DNA of 64,000 nt. Origin: Gemmatimonadota bacterium. GTDB lineage: Bacteria; Gemmatimonadota; Gemmatimonadetes; Longimicrobiales; Longimicrobiaceae. Below are positions 41,685 through 49,839 of the stretch, in pieces. How positions within the stretch are numbered: the first letter of the stretch is position 1; each line of letters starts with the position of its first letter. The translations under genes were made by a program, and so were the position numbers. The notes under the pieces were generated by a model. It saw only the letters and a list, made by a program, of their open reading frames with translations, had not been told where the DNA came from and did not search any database. The stretch spans positions 1 to 64,000 of the forward strand of contig JAQBQD010000217.1 of assembly GCA_028287185.1 (NCBI GenBank). Reading direction: 5' to 3'.

Positions 41685-43103
41685 TCACCCCCGGGGGACG
41701 AGCGGCGGTTCGGAACCAGACCCGCGTGGGCCCAGGCCGCAGGTGATGGCGTTGAACAGCGGCTCCAGCGCGGGGTTCATGGGGTCCATGTCGAGCGGCG
41801 CGGTGGCCTCCCAGTCCTGCTCCACATGGACTTCCTTCCACGGGTCTTCCTCGCTGGCGTCGGCCGCCCCGGCGTCTTCCGCCCAGGCGTCTTCCTGCTC
41901 CGCATCGTCGTCGCCGTCGTCATCCCCGGGGATGTCGGGGAACACCGTCCGTGCAAGCTCGACCGGAACTCGCGGCAAGGTCGTGATGGCCATGATGTAC
42001 GCGGCGGCGCTCGTGAGGACCGGATCGGATGCCTCCTGGGCGAGGGCAAGCGCCGCCTCGGCCGCGACCCGCGCGCGTACCCGCAGGCCCCAGGTGCCGG
42101 CGGCGCGCGCGAGGTCCACGAGTGCGGTGGCGGTGGCCACTCCCGTCGGTACCATTCCCAGGAAGCGCATGGTCCCGTTCCACCACTCTTCCATGAGCTG
42201 CTCGCTGCCCGTTGCGGCGGCGGCCCGCGTCAGCCGCGCGGCCGCGAGCATCGCGTCGAGGGGCGCGGAGACGTGCCGAAGGAGTACCTCGTGGAGCTTC
42301 AGGGTGGCGACGAACTCGGCCTCGTCCAGCCAGCACCGGCCGATCTCCAGTCCTGCGCGAACGAGGCGCGGGTGGTCCGTCCCGTACGCGAGCACGGCGT
42401 CCGTAAAGAAGCCGTGCGCCTCCGCCGTGTAGCCCAGCCCATGCCGTTGAAGCCCGAGCGCCAGCAGCGCGTCGCCCTCACCGAGTGGCGCCCTGCGATG
42501 CCGTGCATAGCGGGCGGCGAAGGCGAGGAGCCGCGCGGACAGCGCGTGGTGCTCCTGGTCCTCCACCGTCCCCGCGAGCGCGATCAGCGCCGCAGTCGCG
42601 TCCATCGAACGGCCCGCGCGATCGGCGAGCCGCGCCGCGCGCGCCAGCCACTGCGCCGCCGCCGTGTACCGCTGGTGCCGACGCTCGAATCGGCCCGCGG
42701 CGGCGGCGTACGCATGCTCGTCGGGAGCCACGGCGGCCGCGGCGGCATAGAAGCCCCAGGCCGTCTCCTCGGCGCCCGCTGCGTCGAGCCGTTCCGCGAG
42801 GTCGTGGGCCGCCTGGGCGGCGTCGACGCGCGCGCCGGGCGAGGTCGGCGCACTCCGCAAGGCTGCGTCCAGCGCGGTCAGCGGCTTTACCAGGCTTGGG
42901 ACGAGGCGGAGCCCCGGCCGGCGACGCTTGCGGAGCGGGGCATCGCGTCCGTCCGCCGCCCAGCGCCAGAGGTCGGCGAGCAGCGCCACCACCGCCCCTT
43001 GCATGTCCGGTAGCCCACGCTCCCCCAGCTCATCCCTGTACTGAGCGAGATCGGAACGGCTGGGGGCCGCCGGTGCCGCGGGCTGGGGTCGGTACGCACT
43101 CAC
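41685..43103 (-). CDS. TPR-repeat protein (third copy, last of two-gene operon)
   Basis: A 472-residue helical protein from GTG 43103 (VSAYRPQPAAPAAPSRSDLA), overlapping the upstream TPR gene's stop by 4 bases (GTGA). Successive TPR-like pairs are visible (AHDLAERLDAAGAEETAWGF, AAAAGRFERRHQRYTAAAQWLARAARLADRA-type, GEGDALLALGLQRHGLGYTA). The C-terminal acidic tail contains WAEDAGAADASEEDPWKE. TPR proteins of this size often act as peptide or protein-sensing regulators or scaffolds. No helix-turn-helix is obvious. It belongs to the same family style as the two other TPR proteins but lacks their LLNEAxxAxGLLxW start. Confidence 0.75.
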   Translation of the reverse strand: MSAYRPQPAAPAAPSRSDLAQYRDELGERGLPDMQGAVVALLADLWRWAADGRDAPLRKRRRPGLRLVPSLVKPLTALDAALRSAPTSPGARVDAAQAAHDLAERLDAAGAEETAWGFYAAAAAVAPDEHAYAAAAGRFERRHQRYTAAAQWLARAARLADRAGRSMDATAALIALAGTVEDQEHHALSARLLAFAARYARHRRAPLGEGDALLALGLQRHGLGYTAEAHGFFTDAVLAYGTDHPRLVRAGLEIGRCWLDEAEFVATLKLHEVLLRHVSAPLDAMLAAARLTRAAAATGSEQLMEEWWNGTMRFLGMVPTGVATATALVDLARAAGTWGLRVRARVAAEAALALAQEASDPVLTSAAAYIMAITTLPRVPVELARTVFPDIPGDDDGDDDAEQEDAWAEDAGAADASEEDPWKEVHVEQDWEATAPLDMDPMNPALEPLFNAITCGLGPRGSGSEPPLVPRG

Positions 43104-44194
43104 CTGTCCCCCTCGTCCTTGCGCGGGCGCGGCTCCGGCCCGTGTCGCGGGGCGAGCGCGAAGAGCGCCGCCGAATGGGAGAGGTGCACGGCCACCTCGT
43201 CCGGTACCTCGCTCTTCGCGAGGCGGCGCAGGAGACGCTGGGTTCCCGCCCACGCCTCGTCAAACGCGGCGCGATCGCCCTTGTGGGCTGCGGCGCGCGC
43301 CATCAGGGCCATCATCAGCGCCCAGTCGCCGGGTTGCGCCTCTCGAGCCAGCAGCTCCCGCAGCACGGTTCGAGCGCGGGCCGGATTGGTGTCCGTCCAC
43401 CACCGGGCGAGGTCCATCAGCAGCGGAACGGACGCGGGCTTCTCGCGCCTGGCCGCCCTCCATGCCGCGTGGGCGAACCGCTCCGCCATCACCGCGTCGC
43501 CCTGCTCGCGCGCGGAGAGCATGAGGACGTGGAGCGCCTGCGTTCGCCGGTGCGGTGTTCCGTGCCGTCGGGCCGCGCGCATGGCCTTCATTGCGGCCCG
43601 GCGTACCGCATCGTGCCGGCCCTGCCGGAGAAGCCCGGTGGCGAGCTGGATGTACGCGGCGCTGTACGAATCCCACTTCCCGCTCCGGCGCGACAACGCG
43701 ATCGCACGCCGGAACCACGTGCCGGCGCGGACGAGCTGGCCTTCCTCCAGCGCGTGGATGCCAGTCTGCAAGGCGGCGTCTGGATCGTCCGGGTCCGCCA
43801 CGGCGGCCGATTGGGCGAACGCCAGCGCGGTGAGACGCCCGACGTTGGTCGCCGTCCATTCCGCCAGGTCCAGGCAGGCGGTGGCGATCTCGCCTGGGGA
43901 CGCGAGTTCCGGGATGCGAAGGATCGCGGCGATCGTGTTCAACGCGGTTTGCGCGCGCGCAGGCAGTCCCGCCCACGAGATGAGCCGCAGCCGGTGCTCT
44001 GCCGCCCCTTCGCGGAACAGGCCCGGTCGCTCGCCGGGTCCGGTGCCCGCCCATACGTGAACGTCCCGAACCGTCATCCAGTACAGCAGCCCTGCGGCGC
44101 CCTGCGCTTCGTTCAGAAGGTCCTCCGCCTCCAGGGCGGTGCCAGGCGTGGTCCGTAAGGCCTCGGGTATGCACCATTGCCGTTTTGCGATCAA
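43100..44194 (-). CDS. TPR-repeat protein, divergently paired with GSG peptide 1
   Basis: A 364-residue TPR protein. TTG 44194 (IAKRQWCIPEALRTTP follows) is chosen because a strong SD (GGAGGT) lies four bases upstream; the earlier frame looks non-coding. The N-terminal motif LLNEAQGAAGLLYWMTVRDV matches ILNELPNATGLVLWQDLRHV in the TPR protein at 44945-46213, so they are paralogues. TPR-like helices follow (LDLAEWTATNVGRLTALAFA, AGTWFRRAIALSRRSGKWDS, AERFAHAAWRAARREKPAS). No DNA-binding domain is clear. It runs leftward while peptide 1 (44590) runs rightward about 400 bases away, a divergent pair. Confidence 0.78.
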   Translation of the reverse strand: MIAKRQWCIPEALRTTPGTALEAEDLLNEAQGAAGLLYWMTVRDVHVWAGTGPGERPGLFREGAAEHRLRLISWAGLPARAQTALNTIAAILRIPELASPGEIATACLDLAEWTATNVGRLTALAFAQSAAVADPDDPDAALQTGIHALEEGQLVRAGTWFRRAIALSRRSGKWDSYSAAYIQLATGLLRQGRHDAVRRAAMKAMRAARRHGTPHRRTQALHVLMLSAREQGDAVMAERFAHAAWRAARREKPASVPLLMDLARWWTDTNPARARTVLRELLAREAQPGDWALMMALMARAAAHKGDRAAFDEAWAGTQRLLRRLAKSEVPDEVAVHLSHSAALFALAPRHGPEPRPRKDEGDR

Positions 44195-44589
44195 GTCGAC
44201 CTCCGCTTTTCGCTTCCCCCGGGTGCGGGGAGGCTGAACGATCCGGAGCTGTCGCAGGTGCAAACCGCTGCTGCGACGGCATAGCATGTCAAGGAATCGC
44301 GCTCACAGATCGTTTGGACGACTTCCATCAGGCGCGTACCCTCCGTCACAAATAACGTCGACACGCTCACGAAGCGCCAAACCACAGGACGCCGAGGGCA
44401 GGGGGTCAACTGGACAAAGTTGACCCCCTGCTAGCGACGTAAAATGCAGTATCCACGACGCGCCACACGAAGGGGGCGAAACCGCTGTGGCTTCACCCCC
44501 TACTGCTGGCGGAAAGAGTGTGTGCGCCCTATCGTTCCGGGGGCGTCCTCATGACGCGATTCTCCCCCTTCTAAACCCTGGAGTTTGAG
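44195..44589. promoter_or_regulatory. Divergent regulatory region with two inverted repeats
   Basis: This 395-base spacer separates the leftward TPR gene from peptide 1. It holds a perfect 13-bp inverted repeat (44399-44430) and a second near-perfect one (AGGGGGCGAAACC / GGCTTCACCCCCT near 44473-44503). Either could be an operator, an attenuator hairpin or a terminator for upstream transcription. No -10/-35 pair with good spacing was found by eye. Confidence 0.45.
44399..44430. repeat. Perfect 13-bp inverted repeat upstream of GSG peptide 1
   Basis: CAGGGGGTCAACT (44399-44411) and AGTTGACCCCCTG (44418-44430) are separated by six bases (GGACAA). It is a perfect palindrome and the strongest non-GC-only inverted repeat in island B. 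Possible roles are a dimeric regulator's operator or a transcript hairpin. Confidence 0.7.
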
Positions 44590-44931
44590 ATGAACACTGT
44601 GCTCCGCCGCACCGCCTTGGCGATGCTCCTCGCGCTCTCGTCTGCCGCGGCCGCCTGTTCGGGTGTGAACCCCACCAGCGACTTCGCCGCTCCCGGCCGT
44701 CCGCTGCGTGACGGAGGTGCTGGATTCGGTTCTGGGAGTAGCACCGCTCCAACTGACAATGGTGCTGGGTTCGGATCGGGGAGCCGCACCACGAGTGCGG
44801 CGAACAACAGCTCCGTCCTCGAGAACGGAACAACGTTCGGATCCGGAAGCCTCACCGAGAACACGACGACGGCCGCCGATTCGGGATCGACGGCCGGGAG
44901 GGGAGGGGCGGGGTTTGGCTCGGGAAGCTGA
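44590..44931 (+). CDS. Exported GSG-repeat peptide 1 (lipoprotein-like)
   Basis: A 113-residue protein from ATG 44590 with a good SD (GGAG, 10 bases upstream). It starts with MNTVLRRTALAMLLALSSAA, a signal peptide with AAAC at its end (lipobox-like). The mature part holds four copies of a motif ending FGSGS, at about residues 44-50 (GAGFGSGS), 58-65 (GAGFGSGS), 80-87 (GTTFGSGS) and the C-terminus (GAGFGSGS). The copies are separated by T/N/S-rich linkers. Four copies of a short repeat next to TPR proteins suggest a precursor that is processed to short peptides or displays a repeated recognition motif. No known family is recognised. Confidence 0.75.
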   Translation: MNTVLRRTALAMLLALSSAAAACSGVNPTSDFAAPGRPLRDGGAGFGSGSSTAPTDNGAGFGSGSRTTSAANNSSVLENGTTFGSGSLTENTTTAADSGSTAGRGGAGFGSGS

Positions 44932-44944
44932 GCTGCGTCTTCTA

Positions 44945-46213
44945 TTACGCGGCGCGGTTGTTACCCCACGGCCCGGACCACTGACGCTCGCGCCGTGGGG
45001 CCCACTGTGCTACCCTGTCCACCAAGTCGCGAACGAAATCCCGTAATTCATCGATAGGAATGTGCCTGGGTCCACCTCGTCTCCGCGTTGCAATCTGCCT
45101 GAGTAGCTTACGGGTCAGACGCTCAATTTCGCGATCGTTTTGGGCGATAGCCACAGCAAGCGTCGTTTCGGCTTCGGCTTGGGCTGCGAGCCAATTCCCG
45201 GCAAGACGCTGGGCGTCAGCTAGGTGCCAGCGTGTTACTGGTTCCATTGCACGATGTTTATCAAGGATCTTCAGTGCACGCCGACGTAAGACAGCGGACT
45301 CCTCCGGCACTCCCGCCCCGGCGTAAGCTCGTGCGGCTAATGCGAGTATGGTTGCGCGCGCGCTTGGCTGCTCGACAGCTCGCAGAACGGGACGGAGGAG
45401 GTGGACGGCGGCCGAGAAACGACCGTCAAGTACCAGCATTAGTCCGATGTCGGCCGCAAAGAAAGGAATTCGAGCATGCGTTTTCGGGTACCAGTACAAT
45501 GCCCGGCGGCCCCGCTGGGCTGCTTCGGCCAGATGGCCCCGCACAATCAGCATGAAACAAAGATCGTGCTGGGCCGAGGCTGCGAGTGAAGGCGGCCCAC
45601 CTTGCCACGCCAATCGCGAACCCCGATTCAAGTGTCGTCGCGCGCCGGCGATGCGGCCCAACTCCTGGCAAAGCTTGCCAAAACCCAGGTGCCCCCACAC
45701 CTGTTCGACGATGTTATTCTGTTCCCGCGCTACGCCAATGCCCCGTTTGAACCAAACCTCCGCGCGGTCGTAGTCGTTGGAGTTCCGGATGAGGCGGCCT
45801 GCTAAGTTCGCGAGCCGGGGGTTTTCTGGATCGCAACGGGCTGCTGCTTCAGCCCATTCGATCCCCGTCCGCGGGTATTCGTGTCTTGACGCCCACTCCA
45901 CCACTTGTTCACACGCACGGGCGACCTCACCTGGCCTTGCACTGAGCGGGCCCGATTTCATTGATGCGAACGTGCCCAGAGCGTCGATCAACTCTCCGTG
46001 TTCATTGCCAACTGCGCGCCGACGAGCAAGGACCGCCGGCGACAGCTCCTTGAACAAGTCAACACGAATCTCGGGAGGAGATTCAAGCCAGTCACGAACA
46101 TGACGAAGGTCCTGCCACAGCACGAGACCCGTAGCGTTAGGTAATTCATTCAGAATGTCAGCTTCGCGATGGGCATCACGCGGCGGTAGGGGGATAATTC
46201 TCTCTTCGCCCAT
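44945..46213 (-). CDS. TPR-repeat protein, divergently paired with GSG peptide 2
   Basis: A 422-residue TPR protein from ATG 46213 (MGEERIIPLPPRDAHREA). Like the protein at 43100-44194, it begins with a small conserved domain (ILNELPNATGLVLWQDLRHV). TPR-like segments follow (GIEWAEAAARCDPENPRLAN, RAEVWFKRGIGVAREQNNIV, YAGAGVPEESAVLRRRALKI). The C-terminal helix is basic and ends with RRERQWSGPWGNN. No HTH is seen. Its stop lies 14 bases after the rightward peptide 1 stop (convergent). Upstream it faces the rightward peptide 2 and 3 genes. The paralogy plus repeated arrangement suggests duplication of a TPR-plus-peptide unit. Confidence 0.78.
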   Translation of the reverse strand: MGEERIIPLPPRDAHREADILNELPNATGLVLWQDLRHVRDWLESPPEIRVDLFKELSPAVLARRRAVGNEHGELIDALGTFASMKSGPLSARPGEVARACEQVVEWASRHEYPRTGIEWAEAAARCDPENPRLANLAGRLIRNSNDYDRAEVWFKRGIGVAREQNNIVEQVWGHLGFGKLCQELGRIAGARRHLNRGSRLAWQGGPPSLAASAQHDLCFMLIVRGHLAEAAQRGRRALYWYPKTHARIPFFAADIGLMLVLDGRFSAAVHLLRPVLRAVEQPSARATILALAARAYAGAGVPEESAVLRRRALKILDKHRAMEPVTRWHLADAQRLAGNWLAAQAEAETTLAVAIAQNDREIERLTRKLLRQIATRRRGGPRHIPIDELRDFVRDLVDRVAQWAPRRERQWSGPWGNNRAA

Positions 46214-46578
46214 TGGTCAGTCTGATATCGCGTTAGAGGTAGACACTCCACTACCGGACACAATACTGAGGTGTGACGAGGCGCGCTAGCCCTTGCAATC
46301 CATGCTCTTTCGAGCAATCTAGCTGTCCTTCCTGCGGTATCGGCCCTTAGGGTTGGCGGTCGATTTGTAAAGGAGTTTGCCCATGCTGGCTTCTTTTACG
46401 CCCTCGGTCGCGTCGACCTGGCTAACTTCCCAGATTCCTAACTTTAGGGCCGTACCTAACATAGAGTGCGCACCGCTCGGGGCAGAAAGATGGTTTATCG
46501 AGAGGCGCGTGAGGTGACATTGTCATTGCTCGCGGCCGAAACAGCCCGCACCGCTTCCCTCGATCCGAGGATGGGAAG
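46214..46578. promoter_or_regulatory. Divergent region between TPR gene and GSG peptide 2
   Basis: About 365 bases, AT-richer than the backbone. A 44-codon frame at 46383-46517 lies inside it. No clear promoter, terminator or inverted repeat comparable with that at 44399 was found by eye. It should hold the divergent promoters of the TPR gene and peptide 2. Confidence 0.35.
46383..46517 (+). CDS. Possible small protein (44 residues)
   Basis: ATG 46383 is preceded by AAAGGAG at good spacing and opens a 44-codon frame (MLASFTPSVASTWLTSQIPN then RWFIERRVR). There is no signal peptide and no repeat motif. The SD is the only real support; it could be chance or a leader peptide. Confidence 0.25.
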   Translation: MLASFTPSVASTWLTSQIPNFRAVPNIECAPLGAERWFIERRVR

Positions 46579-46713
46579 ATGAGGATTCCGCCGGTCGCAA
46601 TACTTCCGCTTTCGTTGTTCGCCACTGACTGCACCGCTCCCATCCCGGCCGGGTCGAGGGCGCCCGTGCCGGCTCACATCGAGAACGGAAACTGGCTGGG
46701 TAGCGGGTCCTAG
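46579..46713 (+). CDS. Exported GSG peptide 2 (44 residues)
   Basis: A 44-residue frame from ATG 46579 behind GGATGGGAAG. The N-terminus MRIPPVAILPLSLFATDC is a short hydrophobic segment ending at a cysteine (lipobox-like, but weak). A proline-rich middle follows (PIPAGSRAPVPAH), and the protein ends in NWLGSGS. The terminal GSGS matches peptide 1's repeat and peptide 3's TGSGN. It is too short for standard gene finders. It lies 365 bases from the divergent TPR gene. Confidence 0.5.
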   Translation: MRIPPVAILPLSLFATDCTAPIPAGSRAPVPAHIENGNWLGSGS

Positions 46714-46905
46714 TCTGGGACGTTCTCCGTCCAGTCGGGACAAGGTGCCGGTCAAGAACACGCATACGTACGGCGAAGGGTGCGCCCCTCGTAAGGCGGA
46801 GTTTGAGTCGGATGCAGGTTTAGACGGTGTTTGCGGCGGGAAGGGTGTGGAATTTCTTTGACCAGGTAACCGTCTGACCTCCACCGTTTTTGGGAGCAAT
46901 CCACG

Positions 46906-47115
46906 ATGCGTAAACTCGGCGCCTTCGCTATTGCGGTTGCCGCCGCGGCCACCGCCGCCTGCTCCTCCATGAGCCCCACGGCACCGGCGGCTCCGACTCA
47001 CCCGCGTAGTGACGAAGGGCCGTTCACTACCGGGTCCGGAAACCGGACCGACGGGGTCCCAAACGGAACGGCCGCAACGCCGACGTGCGTTGCGGCCGCT
47101 ACGACAACCTGCTGA
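46906..47115 (+). CDS. Exported GSG peptide 3 (69 residues)
   Basis: A 69-residue protein from ATG 46906 (MRKLGAFAIAVAAAATAACS), with GGGAG nine bases upstream. A clear signal peptide ends at AAC (lipobox). The mature part is rich in P, A and T and holds FTTGSGNRTDGV, the same GSG core as peptides 1 and 2. It ends in two cysteines (PTCVAAATTTC). It is followed by a perfect hairpin at 47125-47150. It is probably a member of the same family of small exported peptides. Confidence 0.6.
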   Translation: MRKLGAFAIAVAAAATAACSSMSPTAPAAPTHPRSDEGPFTTGSGNRTDGVPNGTAATPTCVAAATTTC

Positions 47116-47124
47116 AGAACTATA

Positions 47125-47150
47125 CAGGCGCGAGAATACCCTCGCGCCTG
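47125..47150 (+). terminator. Perfect hairpin after GSG peptide 3
   Basis: CAGGCGCGAG (47125-47134) and CTCGCGCCTG (47141-47150) form a perfect 10-bp stem with a 6-base loop, 10 bases after the peptide 3 stop. No T-tract follows, so efficiency as an intrinsic terminator is uncertain. Confidence 0.55.
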
Positions 47151-47391
47151 CACCTCGTTGTCATGCCGGGTGGGTCTTCCACCATTCATTCCGCCAGCGC
47201 AGCCGCGCAAGACCGCTTGGACCAGCCGCGACAGGTCAGTACCTCATTCGGACCCCCTGCGTCGCAGCGCCGGCTTCTGTTCGAGCAGGCTTCTACGAGT
47301 GAGACCGCGATCCGCTCGACAGCCGCAGTCCGCCGACTACGGCAATTCCAGCCAAGTACACGAGTTCGTCGGTGAAAAACCGAACGCGGAG

Positions 47392-49839
47392 CTACGCACC
47401 TCGACCTCGCAACAGTGCAAGCGGGTCGGTTCGGGCTGCCCGGACGGCGGGGCCGGCGGTCGCGAGCACGCTCACCGCGAGGAGCAGCGCGAAGGCGACC
47501 GCGATCACTCCCGGCTGGAACACCTCGGTCTCGAACAGGAGCGGCTGCAGCCGGTGCTGGCCGGCCCGGAGGAGCGCGAGACCGACGAGAAGACCCACGC
47601 CCGTCACCAGCACGCCGAAGCGGACGAACCCCAGCGCGATGCCGAGCGGTCGCGCCCCGAAGGCGATCCGGACGCCGAACTCGTAGAACCGGGTGGTCGC
47701 CAGGAGCGACAGCGAGCCGTACAGGCCGACCGCGGCCAGCAGGACCATGACGCCGCCGAGCACCAGGAACAGCGCCGACCCGCTCCTCCACAGGGCGGTC
47801 TGCGCCTCGGTCACCTGCTCGATCGAACGGATGCGCGGGGTGACGGAGGCGGGAAATGCACCCGCCAGCGGAGTCCTCAGCAGCGTCGGGACGTCTGCGG
47901 CGTCGCGGGAGGCGCGCACGAGCAGCAGCGTTCCCATCCCCGGCGCCGCCGCGAGCGGCACGTAGACCTGAAATGCGGGAGGATCGGTGATGGCGCCGCG
48001 CACCACGTCCTCCGTCACGCCTACGACCGGCATGCACGGGGCTCGTTCGGAGCCCAGGCGCAGGCAGCGCCCCAGTGCTTCCTTGCCCGGCCACAGCCGG
48101 CTCGCCGCACTCCGGTTGAGCAGGGCGCCGCCCACCTGCTCCGCCGCGTCCATGCCCCGTCCCCGCAGCAGCCGCGTTCCGGTCACCGAAAGGTAGTCGC
48201 GGCCCGCGGCGGTCAGGAATGGGCCCTCCAGCATTCCGCCCACGTCCTCGGGCGCGCCGTCGGCATAGACCAGGGTGAGCCCCGAGGAGACCATCGGCGC
48301 GCCCGATGCGGCCACGGCTCCCGCGATCCCCGGTGCCGATGCAACCCGCTCACGGAGCTGCGCCACGGCCTGACCGAGGGCGGCCGGCGTGATGGTGCCG
48401 GGCGCGTACTCGGGCGTGACCACGTACAGCGACCGCGGCTGGAACCCCAGGTCGAGACGCTGGGCCAGGATCGAGCTGCGTAGGAACAGCCCCGTCGCGA
48501 CCAGCAGCGCGGCCGAGAGCGCGGCCTGCACCGTGTGCAGCGCGAAGCGCCAGGTCCGGCCGCCGGCACGGTGCGCGGCGGGCGCGTCGCGAACGCAGGT
48601 GGACGGGTCCAGCGCGGACGACCGGAGGGCGGGGACGATGGCCGTCGCGAAGGCGACGAACAGCGCCAGCGCCGCCGTGACGCAGGCCACGCGCAGGTCG
48701 ACGAGCCGGCCCTCCGAGCCGGCCCTTGGAAGAACGAGCGCGCGGAGCGCCGCCGCCGCCCAGTGCGCCAGGACGAGTCCCAGCAGCTCGCCCGCCGCGG
48801 TGAGCACCAGCGCCTCGCCGATGAGCGACTTCGCGATCTGCCAGCGCGTGGCCCCCAGCGCGAGCCGCACGGCCAGGTCGCGGGCGCGGCGCTGCCCGCG
48901 CGCCAGGTAGAGAGAGCCGACGTTGATGCTCGCGACCAGGAGCATGGCGAGCGCGGTGGCCGCCAGCCAAAGCGTGAGCATAGCCTGCCGGGAAGGCGTC
49001 GGGCCGCGCGCCGCGAGGAGCGGGTCGAGGCTCGCCGACAGGTACCGGAGCGACCGGCCGTCGGACGGCTGCTCGGCCGCGAGCCCCGCAAGCGCGATTT
49101 GGGCAGCGACGCGCGCGTCGACCCCCGCGGCGCGCCGGCCGAGGAGGGTGAGGGGGTAGACCGCCGAACTCGCGGTCCACTTCGCGCCGAAGGCGTGCTC
49201 GCCGGCCGGGCGCACGGGCAGCCACGCGTCGGTCGCGGTGGTCTCCGTACCCGTGAACCCGCCCCCAGTCAGGCCGACGACGGTGTAGAACTGGCCATCC
49301 AGTCGGATCGTCCGTCCGAGCACCGCCCGTGGGTCGGCCGAGAGCCGCCGGGCGAACGCCTCGGACAGCACCACGACGGGCGGCGAGCTCGGGAGATCGT
49401 CCGCGTCGCTGAAGAGGATGCCCGCCGACGGACGCGCACCGAGTACCGCGAAGTAGTTCCCGGAGGCGAGCGAGATCCGCGCCTCGCCTTCCGCCTGTCC
49501 GAAGACGAACTCGTCCCGCGACGGATCGGTGAAGGCCGTGACCGCAAGCCGGCCGGCCCCTCGCTCCCGGACGGCCTCGAATGCCGGGTACGAGAAGGCC
49601 GACTGGTCGAACGTAGCGCCCGACGACAGGGAGATGGAGCGCGCGGCGATGCGCCCGGCCCGCTCCGGCTCCACGATGCCGGCAGGCGGGCGCAGCAGCA
49701 GGCGGTCGGCGATGGAGAAAACCGAGGCGACGGCGCCCAGGCTGAGCGCGAGCGACAGCACCACCCACGCGGCGAACCAGCCCTCGCGGAACAGCGGGCG
49801 CAGGCTCCGCAGCCAGAGCGGAAGCGTGCGGGCGCTCAC
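47392..49839 (-). CDS. Orphan MacB/FtsX-type permease (ADOP-like)
   Basis: An 815-residue membrane protein starting at GTG 49839. A first transmembrane segment (AAWVVLSLALSLGAVASVFSIA) precedes a periplasmic MacB_PCD domain (YFAVLGARPSAGILFSD). FtsX-like membrane blocks follow (LTLWLAATALAMLLVASINVG-type, LVLTAAGELLGLVLAHWAAA) and a second periplasmic domain. The last three helices (LFLVLGGVMVLLAAVGLYGS and FGVLVTGVGLLVGLALL-type) close the protein. This duplicated layout is the ADOP permease family, found without a cognate ATPase gene. It is the last gene of the peptide operon, overlapping the DsbA-like gene by 4 bases. It may export the peptide or sense it. No ATPase gene is present here. 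Confidence 0.85.
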   Translation of the reverse strand: MSARTLPLWLRSLRPLFREGWFAAWVVLSLALSLGAVASVFSIADRLLLRPPAGIVEPERAGRIAARSISLSSGATFDQSAFSYPAFEAVRERGAGRLAVTAFTDPSRDEFVFGQAEGEARISLASGNYFAVLGARPSAGILFSDADDLPSSPPVVVLSEAFARRLSADPRAVLGRTIRLDGQFYTVVGLTGGGFTGTETTATDAWLPVRPAGEHAFGAKWTASSAVYPLTLLGRRAAGVDARVAAQIALAGLAAEQPSDGRSLRYLSASLDPLLAARGPTPSRQAMLTLWLAATALAMLLVASINVGSLYLARGQRRARDLAVRLALGATRWQIAKSLIGEALVLTAAGELLGLVLAHWAAAALRALVLPRAGSEGRLVDLRVACVTAALALFVAFATAIVPALRSSALDPSTCVRDAPAAHRAGGRTWRFALHTVQAALSAALLVATGLFLRSSILAQRLDLGFQPRSLYVVTPEYAPGTITPAALGQAVAQLRERVASAPGIAGAVAASGAPMVSSGLTLVYADGAPEDVGGMLEGPFLTAAGRDYLSVTGTRLLRGRGMDAAEQVGGALLNRSAASRLWPGKEALGRCLRLGSERAPCMPVVGVTEDVVRGAITDPPAFQVYVPLAAAPGMGTLLLVRASRDAADVPTLLRTPLAGAFPASVTPRIRSIEQVTEAQTALWRSGSALFLVLGGVMVLLAAVGLYGSLSLLATTRFYEFGVRIAFGARPLGIALGFVRFGVLVTGVGLLVGLALLRAGQHRLQPLLFETEVFQPGVIAVAFALLLAVSVLATAGPAVRAARTDPLALLRGRGA

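Noticed and set aside
44945-46213. Helix-turn-helix RRNPP regulator identity for the TPR proteins
   Set aside because: The N-terminal region shares a conserved motif but does not read as a clear HTH, so only a TPR protein call is made.
46383-46517. A fourth exported peptide of the GSG family
   Set aside because: It has a good SD but no signal peptide and no GSG motif, so it was kept only as a low-confidence small frame.
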